64,000 nt of DNA from Pirellulales bacterium (GTDB lineage: Bacteria > Planctomycetota > Planctomycetia > Pirellulales > JAEUIK01), in contig JAIBBY010000013.1 of assembly GCA_019694455.1 (NCBI GenBank), forward strand, positions 37,344-101,343, read 5' to 3'. A model generated the notes under the pieces. That model did no database searches. It worked only from the letters and a program-made list of their open reading frames with translations, and was not told the origin of the DNA. The position numbers and the translations under genes are program-made. This document shows, in pieces, positions 44,664-53,867 of this stretch; position 1 is the stretch's first letter; the number at the start of each line of letters is the position of its first letter.

Positions 44664-45707
44664 ATGTCGTTGTTGCGATCTACCCGCTTGCGGGTCTGCA
44701 TGACGCTGGCCGCGCTGCTGCTGGTGGCCGCCGAGGCCCGCGCCGCCAAAGAACTGCGTTGGAAGTTCAAGGAAGGGGATAAGCTGCCGTACGCGATGTC
44801 GCAAACGGCCACGATCTTGATCGACGCCAACGGCATCGAGATCGACGTGAAGATCAAGCAGATCATGGACGTGGTCTGGACCGTCAAGTCGGTGGCCTCC
44901 GACGGCACGGCGGAGATCAGCCAAAAGGTGGAACGCGTTCAGTTGCTGATGAACACGCCCTTCACGGGCGAGGTTTCCTACGACTCGAAGCAGCCCGACA
45001 AGGTGCCGCCGCCCGAATTGTGGGACCGGATGGGCAAGCCGATCGAAGCCATGTTGGACGGCGAATTCACGTTGAAGATCAGCCCCACGGGCAAAGTCTC
45101 GGACGTGACGCTGCCGGAAGCGCTGACCGAAGCGCTGGGCGAACAGCGAGGCGGTGGCGGCGGACAGATGATGATGGGGGGCGGCATGTTCACCGAGAGC
45201 ACGATTCGACAGACGATCGAGCAGGCGGTGACGCCGTTGCCGGAAGAGCCCGCCGGCGAGGGCGTGACCTGGAGTCGCGAGCTGGAAAACAAGATGGGTC
45301 CGATCGGCACCCAGAAGATCGCGGTCACGTACACGTATGCTGGCCAAGAAAACAAGGACGGCAAAGATCTGGAAAAGATCGACGCCAAGACCGAAATCTC
45401 CTTTGAAGCGGCCGAAGGGGGCGACGCCGACGTGGCGATGGAGATCACCGAGCAGGAAGGCAAGGGCAGCGTGCTGTTCGATGCCGCCGCCGGTCGGGCC
45501 ATCTCCGCCAAGACGGAGCAAGACCTGGTGCTGGAAGGCGATTTCCAAGGCAACGAGTTCGCGCAGGAAATCAACATGGTGCTGCAGCTTGCCGCCGGCA
45601 CCAGCGAGAACTTGCCCGCCGACGAAGCGCCGAAGGACGACGCCGCGGAGGGAGACACCTCAGACGGCGACAACGCGGACAAGGAAGGCAGCGAAGGCGA
45701 CAAGTAG
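44664..45707 (+). CDS. Exported DUF6263-like protein
   Basis: A 347-residue exported protein. ATG 44664 follows GAAAGG and starts a signal peptide (MSLLRSTRLRVCMTLAALLLVAAEARA). The mature part opens with KELRWKFKEGDKLPYAMSQTA, which resembles DUF6263, a beta-rich family common in planctomycetes whose function is unknown. A Gly/Met stretch (RGGGGGQMMMGGGMF) sits near residue 180, and the C-terminus is acidic (DEAPKDDAAEGDTSDGD). A strong intrinsic terminator follows 26 bases after the stop, so it is monocistronic. The longer frame to 44607 lacks a signal peptide and was not used. Confidence 0.75.
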   Translation: MSLLRSTRLRVCMTLAALLLVAAEARAAKELRWKFKEGDKLPYAMSQTATILIDANGIEIDVKIKQIMDVVWTVKSVASDGTAEISQKVERVQLLMNTPFTGEVSYDSKQPDKVPPPELWDRMGKPIEAMLDGEFTLKISPTGKVSDVTLPEALTEALGEQRGGGGGQMMMGGGMFTESTIRQTIEQAVTPLPEEPAGEGVTWSRELENKMGPIGTQKIAVTYTYAGQENKDGKDLEKIDAKTEISFEAAEGGDADVAMEITEQEGKGSVLFDAAAGRAISAKTEQDLVLEGDFQGNEFAQEINMVLQLAAGTSENLPADEAPKDDAAEGDTSDGDNADKEGSEGDK

Positions 45708-45733
45708 TCTTTGCTTGCAGACTGTGAACCACG

Positions 45734-45773
45734 CAAAGCCCTGAGAGCCAAGCTCTCAGGGCTTTGCTCTTTT
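45734..45773 (+). terminator. Intrinsic terminator after the DUF6263-like gene
   Basis: A perfect 14-bp stem, CAAAGCCCTGAGAG (45734-45747) and CTCTCAGGGCTTTG (45753-45766), loop CCAAG, then CTCTTTT. It overlaps the end of the convergent gene by two bases (stop at 45772) and may serve that gene weakly from the other side. Confidence 0.85.
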
Positions 45774-47091
45774 AGCGTGGCGCCCGCCGGTCGAGTAGTT
45801 CCAAGTTCTCCTTGGCGCGTTGATTGGCAGGATCGAGTCGCAGCGCGGCTTCAAAGGCGCGCCGCGCGTCGTTCCATTGCCCCGATTGAGCTAGCGCGGC
45901 GCCGAGATTGTTCTGTATCTCGGCGGATTCGGCGATTTCCAGCGCTTGGCGAAACTCGCTCGCGGCAGCATCGAAACGCCGGGACTTGAACATGAGCAGT
46001 CCCAGGCCATTGTGCGCGTCGGCGTTTTGCGGATCGGCGGCTAGCACCGCTTGATACTGTTGACCGGCAAGGGCGACATCGCCAACTTGCTCCGCGGCGC
46101 CGGCCAGACGAAATCGAGTTTCAAGCTTCTCGGGCCAGAGCCGGGCCGACTCCAGATAACGGTCAATGGCCGCGGACGGCTTACCCGCGGCCAACAGTTT
46201 GTTTCCTTGTCGCAGGGCGGCAATCGCCGACAAGTGCGAATCGGTCGCGGCGATGGCCTTGGCCGATCCCCAGGCCATGATCGCCAGTGGCGGTCCAACC
46301 AGCACGATCAGCGCAAGTAAAAGCGAACGCCAGCGCAGCGGTACAGAACTACCTCGCAGCAGCCAAAGCGTTTCGATCGCCAGCACCAGATAAGCGAACT
46401 CGATGACGGCCTCCACCGCCTCGCCGGCGTCGTGGGCGGCGTAAAGATCGCCGCGAGTCACGGTGGTGATAATGAGCAGCAAGTAGATGCCATAGGTCAC
46501 GCAAACCGAGAGCGCCAATTGCCAACTTGCCCACGGAAGGCCGCAGCGCAAGGCAAGTCGCCGAAGCGGCGGCAGCGCCAAGGTCAGAAGCGGAAGCAGG
46601 CCTAAATAGAAGAGCGACGCGTTGAGCCAGAGTCGCTTCAGCCAGTTGTTTTCCAGATGCGGATGAAAGATCCGCAAATTGTGCAAGTTGATTTCTTCTT
46701 GAATGTTAGCGCGCGCCAGCCACTGCGGCGCCGAAATCGCGAACAGCCGTTGGCCCCAACTGATCTCTTCGAGAAACATCAACAACAATGCGGCGGCGAG
46801 CAGTAGTAGCAGCCAATTGGCGCCTTGGCCGTTGCGCCGCCGCTGCAAGTTGATCCAGGTCAACAGGATCGCGGCTGCCAGGCAGGCCAGCGCGCCCGCG
46901 GCTTCGTACGGGCCATCTTCGTGCGTGAGCCAGGTGGCGAAAAACTCATGGCCCGCAATATCGGCAATCGCCGGCAGCAAACTGCCGGCCACGGACATGC
47001 CTAGGAGAAGCAGCAGCCATAACATGCCGGTTCCAGAAACCCGCGTCGCCGGGGCAGAATTGTGCGAGGTGACCTGAGAGGCGAGCGACAT
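45772..47091 (-). CDS. Polytopic membrane protein with C-terminal TPRs
   Basis: A 439-residue membrane protein. About seven membrane segments occupy residues 20-290 (GMLWLLLLLGMSVAGSLLPAI, AGALACLAAAILLTWINL, WLLLLLAAALLLMFLEEISW, LFYLGLLPLLTLALPPL, LSVCVTYGIYLLLIITTV, SLLLALIVLVGPPLAIMAWG). The motif LEEISWGQRLF, followed by NIQEEINLHN, is recognisable and is shared by a set of bacterial membrane proteins of unknown function. The last 150 residues are three or four TPRs (AGQQYQAVLAADPQNADAHNGLGLL and similar), facing either side of the membrane. No enzyme activity can be assigned. It converges on the DUF6263-like gene. Confidence 0.75.
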   Translation of the reverse strand: MSLASQVTSHNSAPATRVSGTGMLWLLLLLGMSVAGSLLPAIADIAGHEFFATWLTHEDGPYEAAGALACLAAAILLTWINLQRRRNGQGANWLLLLLAAALLLMFLEEISWGQRLFAISAPQWLARANIQEEINLHNLRIFHPHLENNWLKRLWLNASLFYLGLLPLLTLALPPLRRLALRCGLPWASWQLALSVCVTYGIYLLLIITTVTRGDLYAAHDAGEAVEAVIEFAYLVLAIETLWLLRGSSVPLRWRSLLLALIVLVGPPLAIMAWGSAKAIAATDSHLSAIAALRQGNKLLAAGKPSAAIDRYLESARLWPEKLETRFRLAGAAEQVGDVALAGQQYQAVLAADPQNADAHNGLGLLMFKSRRFDAAASEFRQALEIAESAEIQNNLGAALAQSGQWNDARRAFEAALRLDPANQRAKENLELLDRRAPR

Positions 47092-47497
47092 GTGGTATCC
47101 GTGGCGGCCAGCGGCAAACTGCCTACAGTTTAGTCTTTCGGCTTGAGAAGACTGCCGGCGGGCGTCTCTTTGACGCTTGTGTCGTTTACAGCGGCAGAGG
47201 ACTTGGAGCGTAAGCGCAAGCGAGTTGGCAGCTTATAGATTCCGCCAAAGCGGGGGGAGATTTTTCGCCCGCGGGTGATAGACTATGAACTGGGGAGCCC
47301 AGTCAGGGCGACTCGAACTTTGGAATTCGCGGCGCTGATCTGCACAACAAGGATCGGCGGCGTTTACGATGACCACAAATAATCTGGATGGCGCCGAATC
47401 TTGCGCGGCGCGTAGGCCAATTTCTGGCCCGCTTGGCGGACTGCTTGCCGCCCGGCACATTACTCTCGGCGTCCGCGATTGAGAGCGGCTCACGGCT
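47092..47497. other. Intergenic region upstream of rpe
   Basis: A 406-base divergent gap between the TPR membrane protein (minus) and rpe (plus). A small minus-strand frame (47233-47493) has no protein-like features. I looked for a tRNA near 47300-47330, because TCGAAC resembles a T-loop, but the arms do not pair. Nothing firm is seen. Confidence 0.4.
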
Positions 47498-48208
47498 TTG
47501 GTTGATTCGTCGACTAGTTCGCCAACACGCGCATTTCAGCGATTAGCCGCCCACCGGGGAGAGCGGCAAATTGCGCCGTCGCTATTGATGTGCGACTTCG
47601 CAGACTTGGCCGGCGAAGTGCGCAAGCTGGAGGCGGCGGGCGCCACCCGATTGCATTTTGACTGTATGGATGGCCAATTCGTCCCGAACTTGACCTACGG
47701 TATGCCGATTGTCGAGGCGGTGCGGCGTCATACCGAATTGCCGCTTGAAGCGCATTTGATGATCGCCAAGCCCGAGCGCTTTGTAGACGACTTTGCCAAG
47801 GCGGGGGCCGATTTGATTTTGATCCAAGTCGAGGCGACCGACGCGCCGCGGCGAACCTTGGAGCAGATTCGCTCGCACGGGGTGGCGGCGGGACTGGTGA
47901 TCAACCCAGAGACGCCGGTGTCGGCGATCGAAGCCAACCTTGACCTGTGCCATCAGGTACTAGTGATGAGCGTGCACCCAGGCTTTGGCGGACAAGCCTT
48001 TGAGCCGGTGGCGCTCGAGAAATTGACTCAACTACGACGCCTGCGACCCGAGCTAACGCTCGAAGTGGACGGCGGCGTGAACGAAACAACCATCGCGGCG
48101 TGTGTCGCGGCGGGCGCTGATTTGTGCGTGGTGGGCTCGGCGATATTTCGCCAGCCCGATCCGGCCGCCAGTCTTCGACGGCTGACGCAATTGGCGAACG
48201 CGATCTGA
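47498..48208 (+). CDS. rpe: Ribulose-phosphate 3-epimerase
   Basis: A 236-residue TIM-barrel enzyme interconverting ribulose-5-phosphate and xylulose-5-phosphate in the pentose phosphate pathway. Family landmarks: IAPSLLMCDFADLAGEV, LHFDCMDGQFVPNLTYG (metal and catalytic Asp), LEAHLMIAKPERF, VMSVHPGFGGQAFEPVALEKL, LEVDGGVNETTIAACVAAGADLCVVGSAIF (phosphate-binding end). The start is TTG at 47498, giving a 25-residue N-terminal extension; no ATG exists before the conserved core. It is followed 25 bases later by the phosphatase-like gene, probably in one operon. Confidence 0.95.
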   Translation: MVDSSTSSPTRAFQRLAAHRGERQIAPSLLMCDFADLAGEVRKLEAAGATRLHFDCMDGQFVPNLTYGMPIVEAVRRHTELPLEAHLMIAKPERFVDDFAKAGADLILIQVEATDAPRRTLEQIRSHGVAAGLVINPETPVSAIEANLDLCHQVLVMSVHPGFGGQAFEPVALEKLTQLRRLRPELTLEVDGGVNETTIAACVAAGADLCVVGSAIFRQPDPAASLRRLTQLANAI

Positions 48209-48233
48209 TCATTTACGTCTGCGGACAACATTG

Positions 48234-48815
48234 ATGTTAGAGATCATACTGATTCGACCGGGCGCGACTGACTACGACAAGAATGGTCGCATCCAAGGCA
48301 CCCTCGATATTCCGCTCAACGCCGATGGGCGCCGCGAGGTGGACCGCGAGATTGAGCAACTGCGCGATCGCGGATTGGAGCTGATCTACACCTCCGATTC
48401 TGAGCCGGCCGCGCCCACAGCGGAGGCAATCGCCAGCGCGCTCGGCCTGCGGCTCAAGCGGTTGGAAGGGATGCACAACCTGGACCTTGGACTGTGGCAA
48501 GGCATGCTGGCCGACGAGATCAAGCGCAAGCATCCGCGCGTGTATCGGCAATGGCAAGATCAGCCCGAGACCGTGTGCCCGCCCGGCGGCGAGATGCTCT
48601 CCGACGCGCAAGCCCGAGCCGTGGCTTGCCTGAAGCGTTTGCTCAAGAAGCACCGCGCCGGCGTGGTGGGACTGGTGCTGCCAGAGCCATTGGCGTCGAT
48701 CGTGCGCGGCGTGTTGGACCACGGCCAAATTGGCGATATTTGGAAGCTGACCGCCGACCACGGCAACTGGGAGACGGTGGTCGTCGAACCGCAAGACGCC
48801 TTGGTGGCTGGCTAG
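48234..48815 (+). CDS. Degenerate histidine-phosphatase-family protein
   Basis: A 193-residue protein with the fold of the histidine phosphatase (phosphoglycerate mutase) superfamily: MLEIILIRPGATDYDKNGRIQG aligns with the family start, and TLDIPLNADGRREVDRE with its next helix. The catalytic motif should be RHG; here it is RPG, so the phosphorylated His is missing. The second His (family SHG near the C-terminal third) is also absent, in GLVLPEPLASIVRGVL. The protein is therefore probably not a phosphatase and may bind a ligand or protein. It lies between rpe and accD in the same direction. ATG 48234 is preferred to the TTG at 48231. Confidence 0.75.
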   Translation: MLEIILIRPGATDYDKNGRIQGTLDIPLNADGRREVDREIEQLRDRGLELIYTSDSEPAAPTAEAIASALGLRLKRLEGMHNLDLGLWQGMLADEIKRKHPRVYRQWQDQPETVCPPGGEMLSDAQARAVACLKRLLKKHRAGVVGLVLPEPLASIVRGVLDHGQIGDIWKLTADHGNWETVVVEPQDALVAG

Positions 48816-48905
48816 TTGCTGGCGCCGGTCGACCTGGGACGATTTTGCCGCGCGTGGTATAACGAGTCCGCATTCAGCCCACCTCCTTTCACGTCCCACC
48901 TTTTG

Positions 48906-49751
48906 ATGGCAGCAGGCGATTTAGAACAACGCGGTTCCGGCGGCAAACGCCCAAAACGGGGCGTGCCCGAGGGCCTTTGGCGTCGCTGTCCGGGCTGCCA
49001 GCAGACGATCTTCCGCAAAGAGGCGGAGCGCCGACTGGGGGTTTGCCCGGAGTGCGACTACCACTGGTATGTGGACGCGGCGGAGCGCATTCGGCAACTG
49101 CTCGACGAAGGGACTTTCGAGGAGTGGGACGCGCAGTTGGAGCCGACCGATCCACTCGGCTTCGCCGATCGCAAGGCGTATGCCGACCGCATTAAAGAAG
49201 AACAGCAGCGGACCGGTTTGAAGGACGCCGCGATCACCGGTTGCGGCATGATCCGCGCCCGGCGCGTGGCGTTTGGCGTCACCGATTCGGCGTTCATCAT
49301 GGGCAGCATGGGTTCAGTGGTCGGCGAGCGGCTGACGCGCCTGGTCGAACGAGCCACCGAGCAAAAATTGCCGCTGATCATTGTGAGCGGTTCGGGCGGC
49401 GGCGCGCGGATGCACGAAGGCATCTTGTCGCTGATGCAGATGGCCAAGGTGACGGCGGCGCTTGCTCGTTATCACGAGGCGGGCGGTTTGTTCATCTCAG
49501 TGCTGACCAACCCCACCATGGGGGGCGTGGCGGCCAGTTTCGCCTCGCTGGGCGACGTGGTGTTCGCCGAGCCGAAGGCGCTGATCGGTTTCGCTGGCCC
49601 GCGCACGATCAAGGCCACGATCCGCATTGAGTTGCCACCGGGATTTCAGACCAGCGAGTTCTTGCTCGAACACGGCTTCATCGACCGCATCGTGCGCCGC
49701 TCGGATCTGACCAGCGAAATCGCGCGCACCATCGACTACTGCGGCAAGTAG
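48906..49751 (+). CDS. accD: Acetyl-CoA carboxylase carboxyltransferase subunit beta
   Basis: A 281-residue AccD that, with AccA, moves carboxyl from biotin to acetyl-CoA, giving malonyl-CoA for fatty acid synthesis. The N-terminal zinc ribbon is complete ([10 protein letters not shown] and [12 protein letters not shown]), followed by the carboxyltransferase core: [80 protein letters not shown] and [34 protein letters not shown]. The start at ATG 48906 fits; the upstream frame to 48816 is not conserved-looking. accA is not in the window. Confidence 0.95.
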   Translation: MAAGDLEQRGSGGKRPKRGVPEGLWRRCPGCQQTIFRKEAERRLGVCPECDYHWYVDAAERIRQLLDEGTFEEWDAQLEPTDPLGFADRKAYADRIKEEQQRTGLKDAAITGCGMIRARRVAFGVTDSAFIMGSMGSVVGERLTRLVERATEQKLPLIIVSGSGGGARMHEGILSLMQMAKVTAALARYHEAGGLFISVLTNPTMGGVAASFASLGDVVFAEPKALIGFAGPRTIKATIRIELPPGFQTSEFLLEHGFIDRIVRRSDLTSEIARTIDYCGK

Positions 49752-49821
49752 CGGTCTGCTTGTTCGCCGCGGCGCGCGTGCCTAGATTGGTGATAGGCCC
49801 TTTGTTTTTAGACGGCGCGCC

Positions 49822-50697
49822 ATGAGTTTGCTCGACAGCTTCAAGACGATCCTTTCTGGCGGCAAGTGCGATGTGCGCACGCGCTTCGAACTGATGCGCG
49901 AGGCGATCTCCGGCACCATGTCGGAGTTTCACATGGCTCGCGATCGCAAGACCGGCAAGATCGTGGGGCTGAAGGTCTTGGACGCCAAGAAGACCTCGGA
50001 GTTCGAGTCGCGGTTCAAAGGCCTCAAGAAACCAAGCGAAGGCAAGATCGCCAGCGAGTTCGACCATCCACGGATCGTCAAGACGCTCGAGCATGGCACG
50101 ACGACAACTGGCCAGCAGTATCTGGTGATGGAGTTTCTCGACGGGCCGGGGCTCAACTCGCTGATTATTGCCCGCGACCCGCTGCTGGATGGCAACCGGG
50201 TGACGCTCATTCGCCAGGCGGCCGAGGCGCTGGGCGCGTTGCACGCTGCGGGTTACATCCACCGCGACGTTTGCCCGCGCAATTTTGTCTGCACGCCCGA
50301 CGCCAAGTCGCTGAAGTTGATCGACTTTGGCCTGACGGTGCCGGCGACCGAGGCGTTCATGCAACCCGGCAACCGCACCGGCACGCCCAACTACATGGCG
50401 CCCGAGTTGGTGCGCCGGCAAAAGACCGATCACCGGTTGGATATCTTCAGCTTTGGCATCACGGCCTACGAGCTATGCACTTTTGACTTGCCGTGGGAAC
50501 GCTGCGCCGACGGTCGCGGCGCGATGGGGCACGCCACGCGTCCGCCGTATCCGATTTTGGATCGCAATCCGCACGTGCATCCAGTGCTGGCCAAGGCGAT
50601 CAGCGACTGTATCGAGCAGAATCCGGCTCGGAGGCCAGCTTCGCTGGACCATTTTCTGAACCAGATCAAGCGCGTCGATCGCGAGTTCGTGAAATAG
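49822..50697 (+). CDS. Small Ser/Thr protein kinase
   Basis: A 291-residue soluble kinase with no extra domains. It has the Lys motif IVGLKVLD, the catalytic loop HRDVCPRNFVC, DFGL, and MAPELVRR with DIFSFGITAYEL. The glycine loop is poor (REAISGTMSEFHMA), and the Lys usually two residues after the catalytic Asp is Cys (HRDVC instead of HRDLK), so ATP handling may be altered although the core Asp residues are intact. It lies 70 bases after accD and 12 bases before a SelA-like gene, same strand, which suggests co-transcription with both, though the target is unknown. Confidence 0.82.
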   Translation: MSLLDSFKTILSGGKCDVRTRFELMREAISGTMSEFHMARDRKTGKIVGLKVLDAKKTSEFESRFKGLKKPSEGKIASEFDHPRIVKTLEHGTTTTGQQYLVMEFLDGPGLNSLIIARDPLLDGNRVTLIRQAAEALGALHAAGYIHRDVCPRNFVCTPDAKSLKLIDFGLTVPATEAFMQPGNRTGTPNYMAPELVRRQKTDHRLDIFSFGITAYELCTFDLPWERCADGRGAMGHATRPPYPILDRNPHVHPVLAKAISDCIEQNPARRPASLDHFLNQIKRVDREFVK

Positions 50698-50709
50698 GCG
50701 CGGCGCGTC

Positions 50710-51885
50710 ATGGCGGATGTTTACGACGCTCTGGGACTGCGGCCGGCGATCAACGCGGCCGGGACGTTGACGCGGCTATCAGGCTGCGCGCTGCCGGCGG
50801 AAGTGGCCGAGGCGATGCGCGCTGCCGTGCGGAGCCACGTTCGCATCGACGAGTTGCAAGCGGCCGTGGGGCGGCGCATTGCTGAGTTGACGGCGAGCGA
50901 GGCGGCGATTGTCACCAGCGGCGCCGCCGCAGGTTTGACCTTGGCCGCGGCCGCCGCGATCGCGGGCAATGATTTTTCCAAGATGGATCGGCTGCCCGAC
51001 ACGACGGGACTGGCGGCGGAGATCATCGTGCCACGTTCGCACCGCAATGGCTATGACCATGCGGTGCGCGCGGCGGGGGCGCGGCTGGTCGAAGTGGGTG
51101 TGGCGGAACGCAATCGCGATCCGCAGGCGTGGGAGATGGAGGCCGCGATCACGCAAAACACGGTGGCGGTCGCGTACTGCGCGGGCTTTTCGGAGTTGCC
51201 GCTGGAGATGGTTGTTGAGGTCGCGCATCGGCGCGCGCTGCCGGTGATTGTCGACGCCTCGGCCACGTTGCCGCCGATCGCCCAGCTAACAGCGTTCACC
51301 ACCGCCGGCGCCGATCTGGTGGCTTACTCGGGCGGCAAGGGACTGCGCGGCCCCCAGGCATCGGGCATCCTATGTGGCCGGCGAGAACTGATCGCGTCGG
51401 CCGCGCTGCAGATGCTGGATATGGACTGGAATGAAGATCTTTGGAATCCACCGCCAACATTGATCCCGCCCGAGTGGACCGGTCGCGGCGTGCCGAATCA
51501 CGGCGTTGGTCGCGCGATGAAGGTGGGTCGCGAGGAGATCGTGGGGTTGTGGGCGGCGCTGGAGCGATTTGTGCGCATGGACGAAGCGGCGGAGGCCGCG
51601 CGGCTTCTCGCGATGGCGCGGCACATTGCCGCGGCCGTCGAATGTCTTGCCGCGGTCGAGATCGATCAACGTCAGCCATGCCGCCCGCGCTTGGAATTGA
51701 AGCTCACGGTCGCCGACCACGCGATTAGGCTGATTCGCGCGCTGGAAACTGGCGCGCCGCCGATCTTTGTTGGACAGGGCCAGGTCGAGCGCGGCATCGT
51801 GGAGATCGATCCCTACTGCCTCGGCGACGGCGAAGAAGTGGTTGTAGCGCGGCGCATCACGGAACTGTTGTCGCGGCCAACCTAA
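50710..51885 (+). CDS. SelA-like PLP-dependent enzyme
   Basis: A 391-residue fold-type I PLP enzyme of the SelA/DgaE group: RPAINAAGTLTRLSGCALP (typical opening), ELTASEAAIVTSGAAAGLTLAAAAAIAG, VIVDASATLPPIAQL (PLP Asp) and YSGGKGLRGPQASGIL with the PLP-binding Lys. The family covers L-seryl-tRNA(Sec) selenium transferase and D-glucosaminate-6-phosphate ammonia-lyase; with no selB or selC seen here, the sugar or amino-acid lyase-like role is likelier. The start follows the kinase stop by 12 bases. It converges on scpB and overlaps it by four bases (51882-51885). Confidence 0.82.
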   Translation: MADVYDALGLRPAINAAGTLTRLSGCALPAEVAEAMRAAVRSHVRIDELQAAVGRRIAELTASEAAIVTSGAAAGLTLAAAAAIAGNDFSKMDRLPDTTGLAAEIIVPRSHRNGYDHAVRAAGARLVEVGVAERNRDPQAWEMEAAITQNTVAVAYCAGFSELPLEMVVEVAHRRALPVIVDASATLPPIAQLTAFTTAGADLVAYSGGKGLRGPQASGILCGRRELIASAALQMLDMDWNEDLWNPPPTLIPPEWTGRGVPNHGVGRAMKVGREEIVGLWAALERFVRMDEAAEAARLLAMARHIAAAVECLAAVEIDQRQPCRPRLELKLTVADHAIRLIRALETGAPPIFVGQGQVERGIVEIDPYCLGDGEEVVVARRITELLSRPT

Positions 51886-52640
51886 CGTCGTTCGATGTCG
51901 TCGTTCTTGGGCAATTCGTGCAAGCCTGCGAGATTGTAGAGATCCAAGAAGCGATCGGTCGTTTGATAGCGCTGGATGCGAGGGGCATCGGGGTCGCGCT
52001 CCACCTCCAATAATTGTCGATGCACAAGTTGCCGCAACAGCGCGGCGCTCGATTTGCCGCGCAGGCGATCGATTTGATCCTTGGTGGCGGGCTGATTGTA
52101 GGCGACGATCGACAACACCTCGGTCGCGGCGGCCGACAGTCGCACGCGGCGCGACTTCTGAAAACAGCGGTCGCGAACCGCGCAGAACTCGCGCCGCAGT
52201 TCCAGTCGATAGCCGGCGCCGCTGGTGATCACCGCGTAGGGACACCCATTGGCGCGATATTCTGCCGCCAGTTCGCGGACCAGCGCGTCGACCTCGGCCG
52301 CGCGCACGCCACGCATCTGCGCCGCCACCGTTTCGGCGGTGAGAGGCGCGTTGTCTGGCGCGCCGACAAAGAGCAAGGCCTCCACAATGCCGCGCGGCGT
52401 GAGGGGGGCGTCGCTCGCGGGAGCGTCGTTGGCCACTTCGCGCGGGTCGGCCAGCAGCGCCTCGGGCGCCAGCGGATCGGCCACTGGCGGCGGCACATAG
52501 GGATCGACGCCTTGTCCCAACATCTGGGCAAAGGCCGCGTTCAATTGATCGAGCGACAGCCCGCCTTGATCGGGAGCTTGTTGAAACGCCGATAGATCGA
52601 GCCCGGCGGACTGAGACTCGGATTTCGGTTTTTCGCTCAT
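51882..52640 (-). CDS. scpB: SMC-associated segregation/condensation protein ScpB
   Basis: A 252-residue ScpB, which forms with SMC and ScpA the complex that condenses and segregates chromosomes. The first 85 residues are a Pro/Ala-rich planctomycete extension; then TPRGIVEALLFVGAPDNAPLTAETVAAQM (first winged helix) and RVRLSAAATEVLSIVAYNQPATKDQIDRLRG with SSAALLRQLVHRQLLEVERDPDAPRIQRYQTTDRFLDLYNL (second winged helix) are characteristic. scpA and smc are not in the window. It overlaps the convergent SelA-like gene by four bases. Confidence 0.9.
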   Translation of the reverse strand: MSEKPKSESQSAGLDLSAFQQAPDQGGLSLDQLNAAFAQMLGQGVDPYVPPPVADPLAPEALLADPREVANDAPASDAPLTPRGIVEALLFVGAPDNAPLTAETVAAQMRGVRAAEVDALVRELAAEYRANGCPYAVITSGAGYRLELRREFCAVRDRCFQKSRRVRLSAAATEVLSIVAYNQPATKDQIDRLRGKSSAALLRQLVHRQLLEVERDPDAPRIQRYQTTDRFLDLYNLAGLHELPKNDDIERR

Positions 52641-52676
52641 CGTGACATCCGTGCCGAGTGGCGCCTCATTGAGTGA

Positions 52677-53867
52677 TCATTGCCCGGCGGCGATGCCGAG
52701 GCGGCCGTACTTTTCAAAGTGCGCCGCCGCTGCGGCCACGCCATCGGGATCGGCCGCGCGCAGTTGCTCAAGCGCCGCGAGCGAAGGGGGATCGCCGCAG
52801 GCCAGCAGGTAGCCAACCACCGCGCGGCGCATGGCGGCCTGATACTCGCCCGGTTGATCGTAGAGTCGCACAATGGCGTCGCGGGCCGCCAGATCGCGCC
52901 AGCGGGCCAGATCGACAATAGCGCTGGCCGCAAAACTGGGGCGATCGAGCAAGCGGCGCATCGATTGCGACAATCGCTCGCGCGGCACATTAGGCAGACA
53001 TTGCCAGGCGAAGCGCAAGGCAGTGACGGCATGCCGCAGATGGCCCTCGGCGGCGCTGGGGTTGTCGAGAAATTGCTGATCGATCAGGTCGAGCGCGGCA
53101 ACCTGATCGAGCGCGATCAGTCCGCCCAACACGCCGTCGAAGCCGGGCCGAAAATCGCCACCGCTGGCGGTGGTTTGTTCTCGCGCGGCGCGATCGATCG
53201 TTTCCAGCAATAGCGCGCGATTGGCGGCCCGCGCCTGGTCGTCGATCGCCAGACCAAGCATGAGGCCATATAGACCCTTGCGCGCATCGGGCACATCGCG
53301 GCTGGCGAGCCAGTGGCGCACCCTAGGCATGTCGATTGACGCAGCGGCGGCGGCCACCGCGTCGAACGGGGCGCGGGCAAACTCCAGATAAGCGTCTTCG
53401 GCCAGCAGCGGATCGGCATGTTGCAGATAGGCGGCAAAGTAGCGCAGTCGTTCGGGTTCTGGCACGCGGAGTCGCGGCGCACGCGCGAGATACGCAAAGC
53501 TGGTTTCGTTGAGCGGTGTGGCCTGCCACCGCAATTGCTCATCGTCGCCATTTTCGCCCAGCAGCAACCAGAGCGAACCGACCGGCGCCGAGGCCGAACC
53601 TAACACCGCGGCGTCCAGCATCAACGGATCAGTGCTGGATTTGTCTTTGAGATCGCGGCGCGGTTCGAGTGTTACCTGCGGCGCCTGCGCGGCGACACAC
53701 TCGGCCACCAGCGCGCGATCTGCCTCGTCGATTCGCTGTGTCAGGCTAGGACCGACCGGTGTGCAGAACGGGCAGGCGACCGCCGCTTTCGCGCCACACG
53801 ATACGGCAACTGCCGCAAGCACGGCGAGCCGAACAAAGCGAAGCGGCGATCGATCATTGCACCGCAT
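52677..53867 (-). CDS. Exported helical-repeat protein with CPFC motif, paralogue B
   Basis: A 396-residue exported protein, last gene of the six-gene operon. Signal peptide RFVRLAVLAAVAVSCGAKAAVA is followed at once by ACPFCTPVGPSLTQRI, with CPFC at residues 32-35. The rest is alpha-helical with HEAT-like units. It is clearly a paralogue of the 534-residue protein three genes upstream: PERLRYFAAYLQHADPLLAEDAYLEFARAPFDAV matches PDRLAFFLQFLENSEEMLARDAYDEFAKAPYAEV in the other. It lacks that protein's C-terminal membrane anchor. ATG 53867 overlaps the previous stop by 14 bases. The CPFC pair could hold a metal or redox centre. Family function is unknown to me. Confidence 0.75.
   Translation of the reverse strand: MRCNDRSPLRFVRLAVLAAVAVSCGAKAAVACPFCTPVGPSLTQRIDEADRALVAECVAAQAPQVTLEPRRDLKDKSSTDPLMLDAAVLGSASAPVGSLWLLLGENGDDEQLRWQATPLNETSFAYLARAPRLRVPEPERLRYFAAYLQHADPLLAEDAYLEFARAPFDAVAAAAASIDMPRVRHWLASRDVPDARKGLYGLMLGLAIDDQARAANRALLLETIDRAAREQTTASGGDFRPGFDGVLGGLIALDQVAALDLIDQQFLDNPSAAEGHLRHAVTALRFAWQCLPNVPRERLSQSMRRLLDRPSFAASAIVDLARWRDLAARDAIVRLYDQPGEYQAAMRRAVVGYLLACGDPPSLAALEQLRAADPDGVAAAAAHFEKYGRLGIAAGQ

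Noticed and set aside
47290..47340. Possible tRNA (TCGAAC resembling a T-loop)
   Set aside because: The flanking bases do not form a T-stem or a 7-bp acceptor stem on either strand.
47233..47493. Minus-strand 86-codon reading frame
   Set aside because: No protein-like composition or start context; lies in an intergenic gap.
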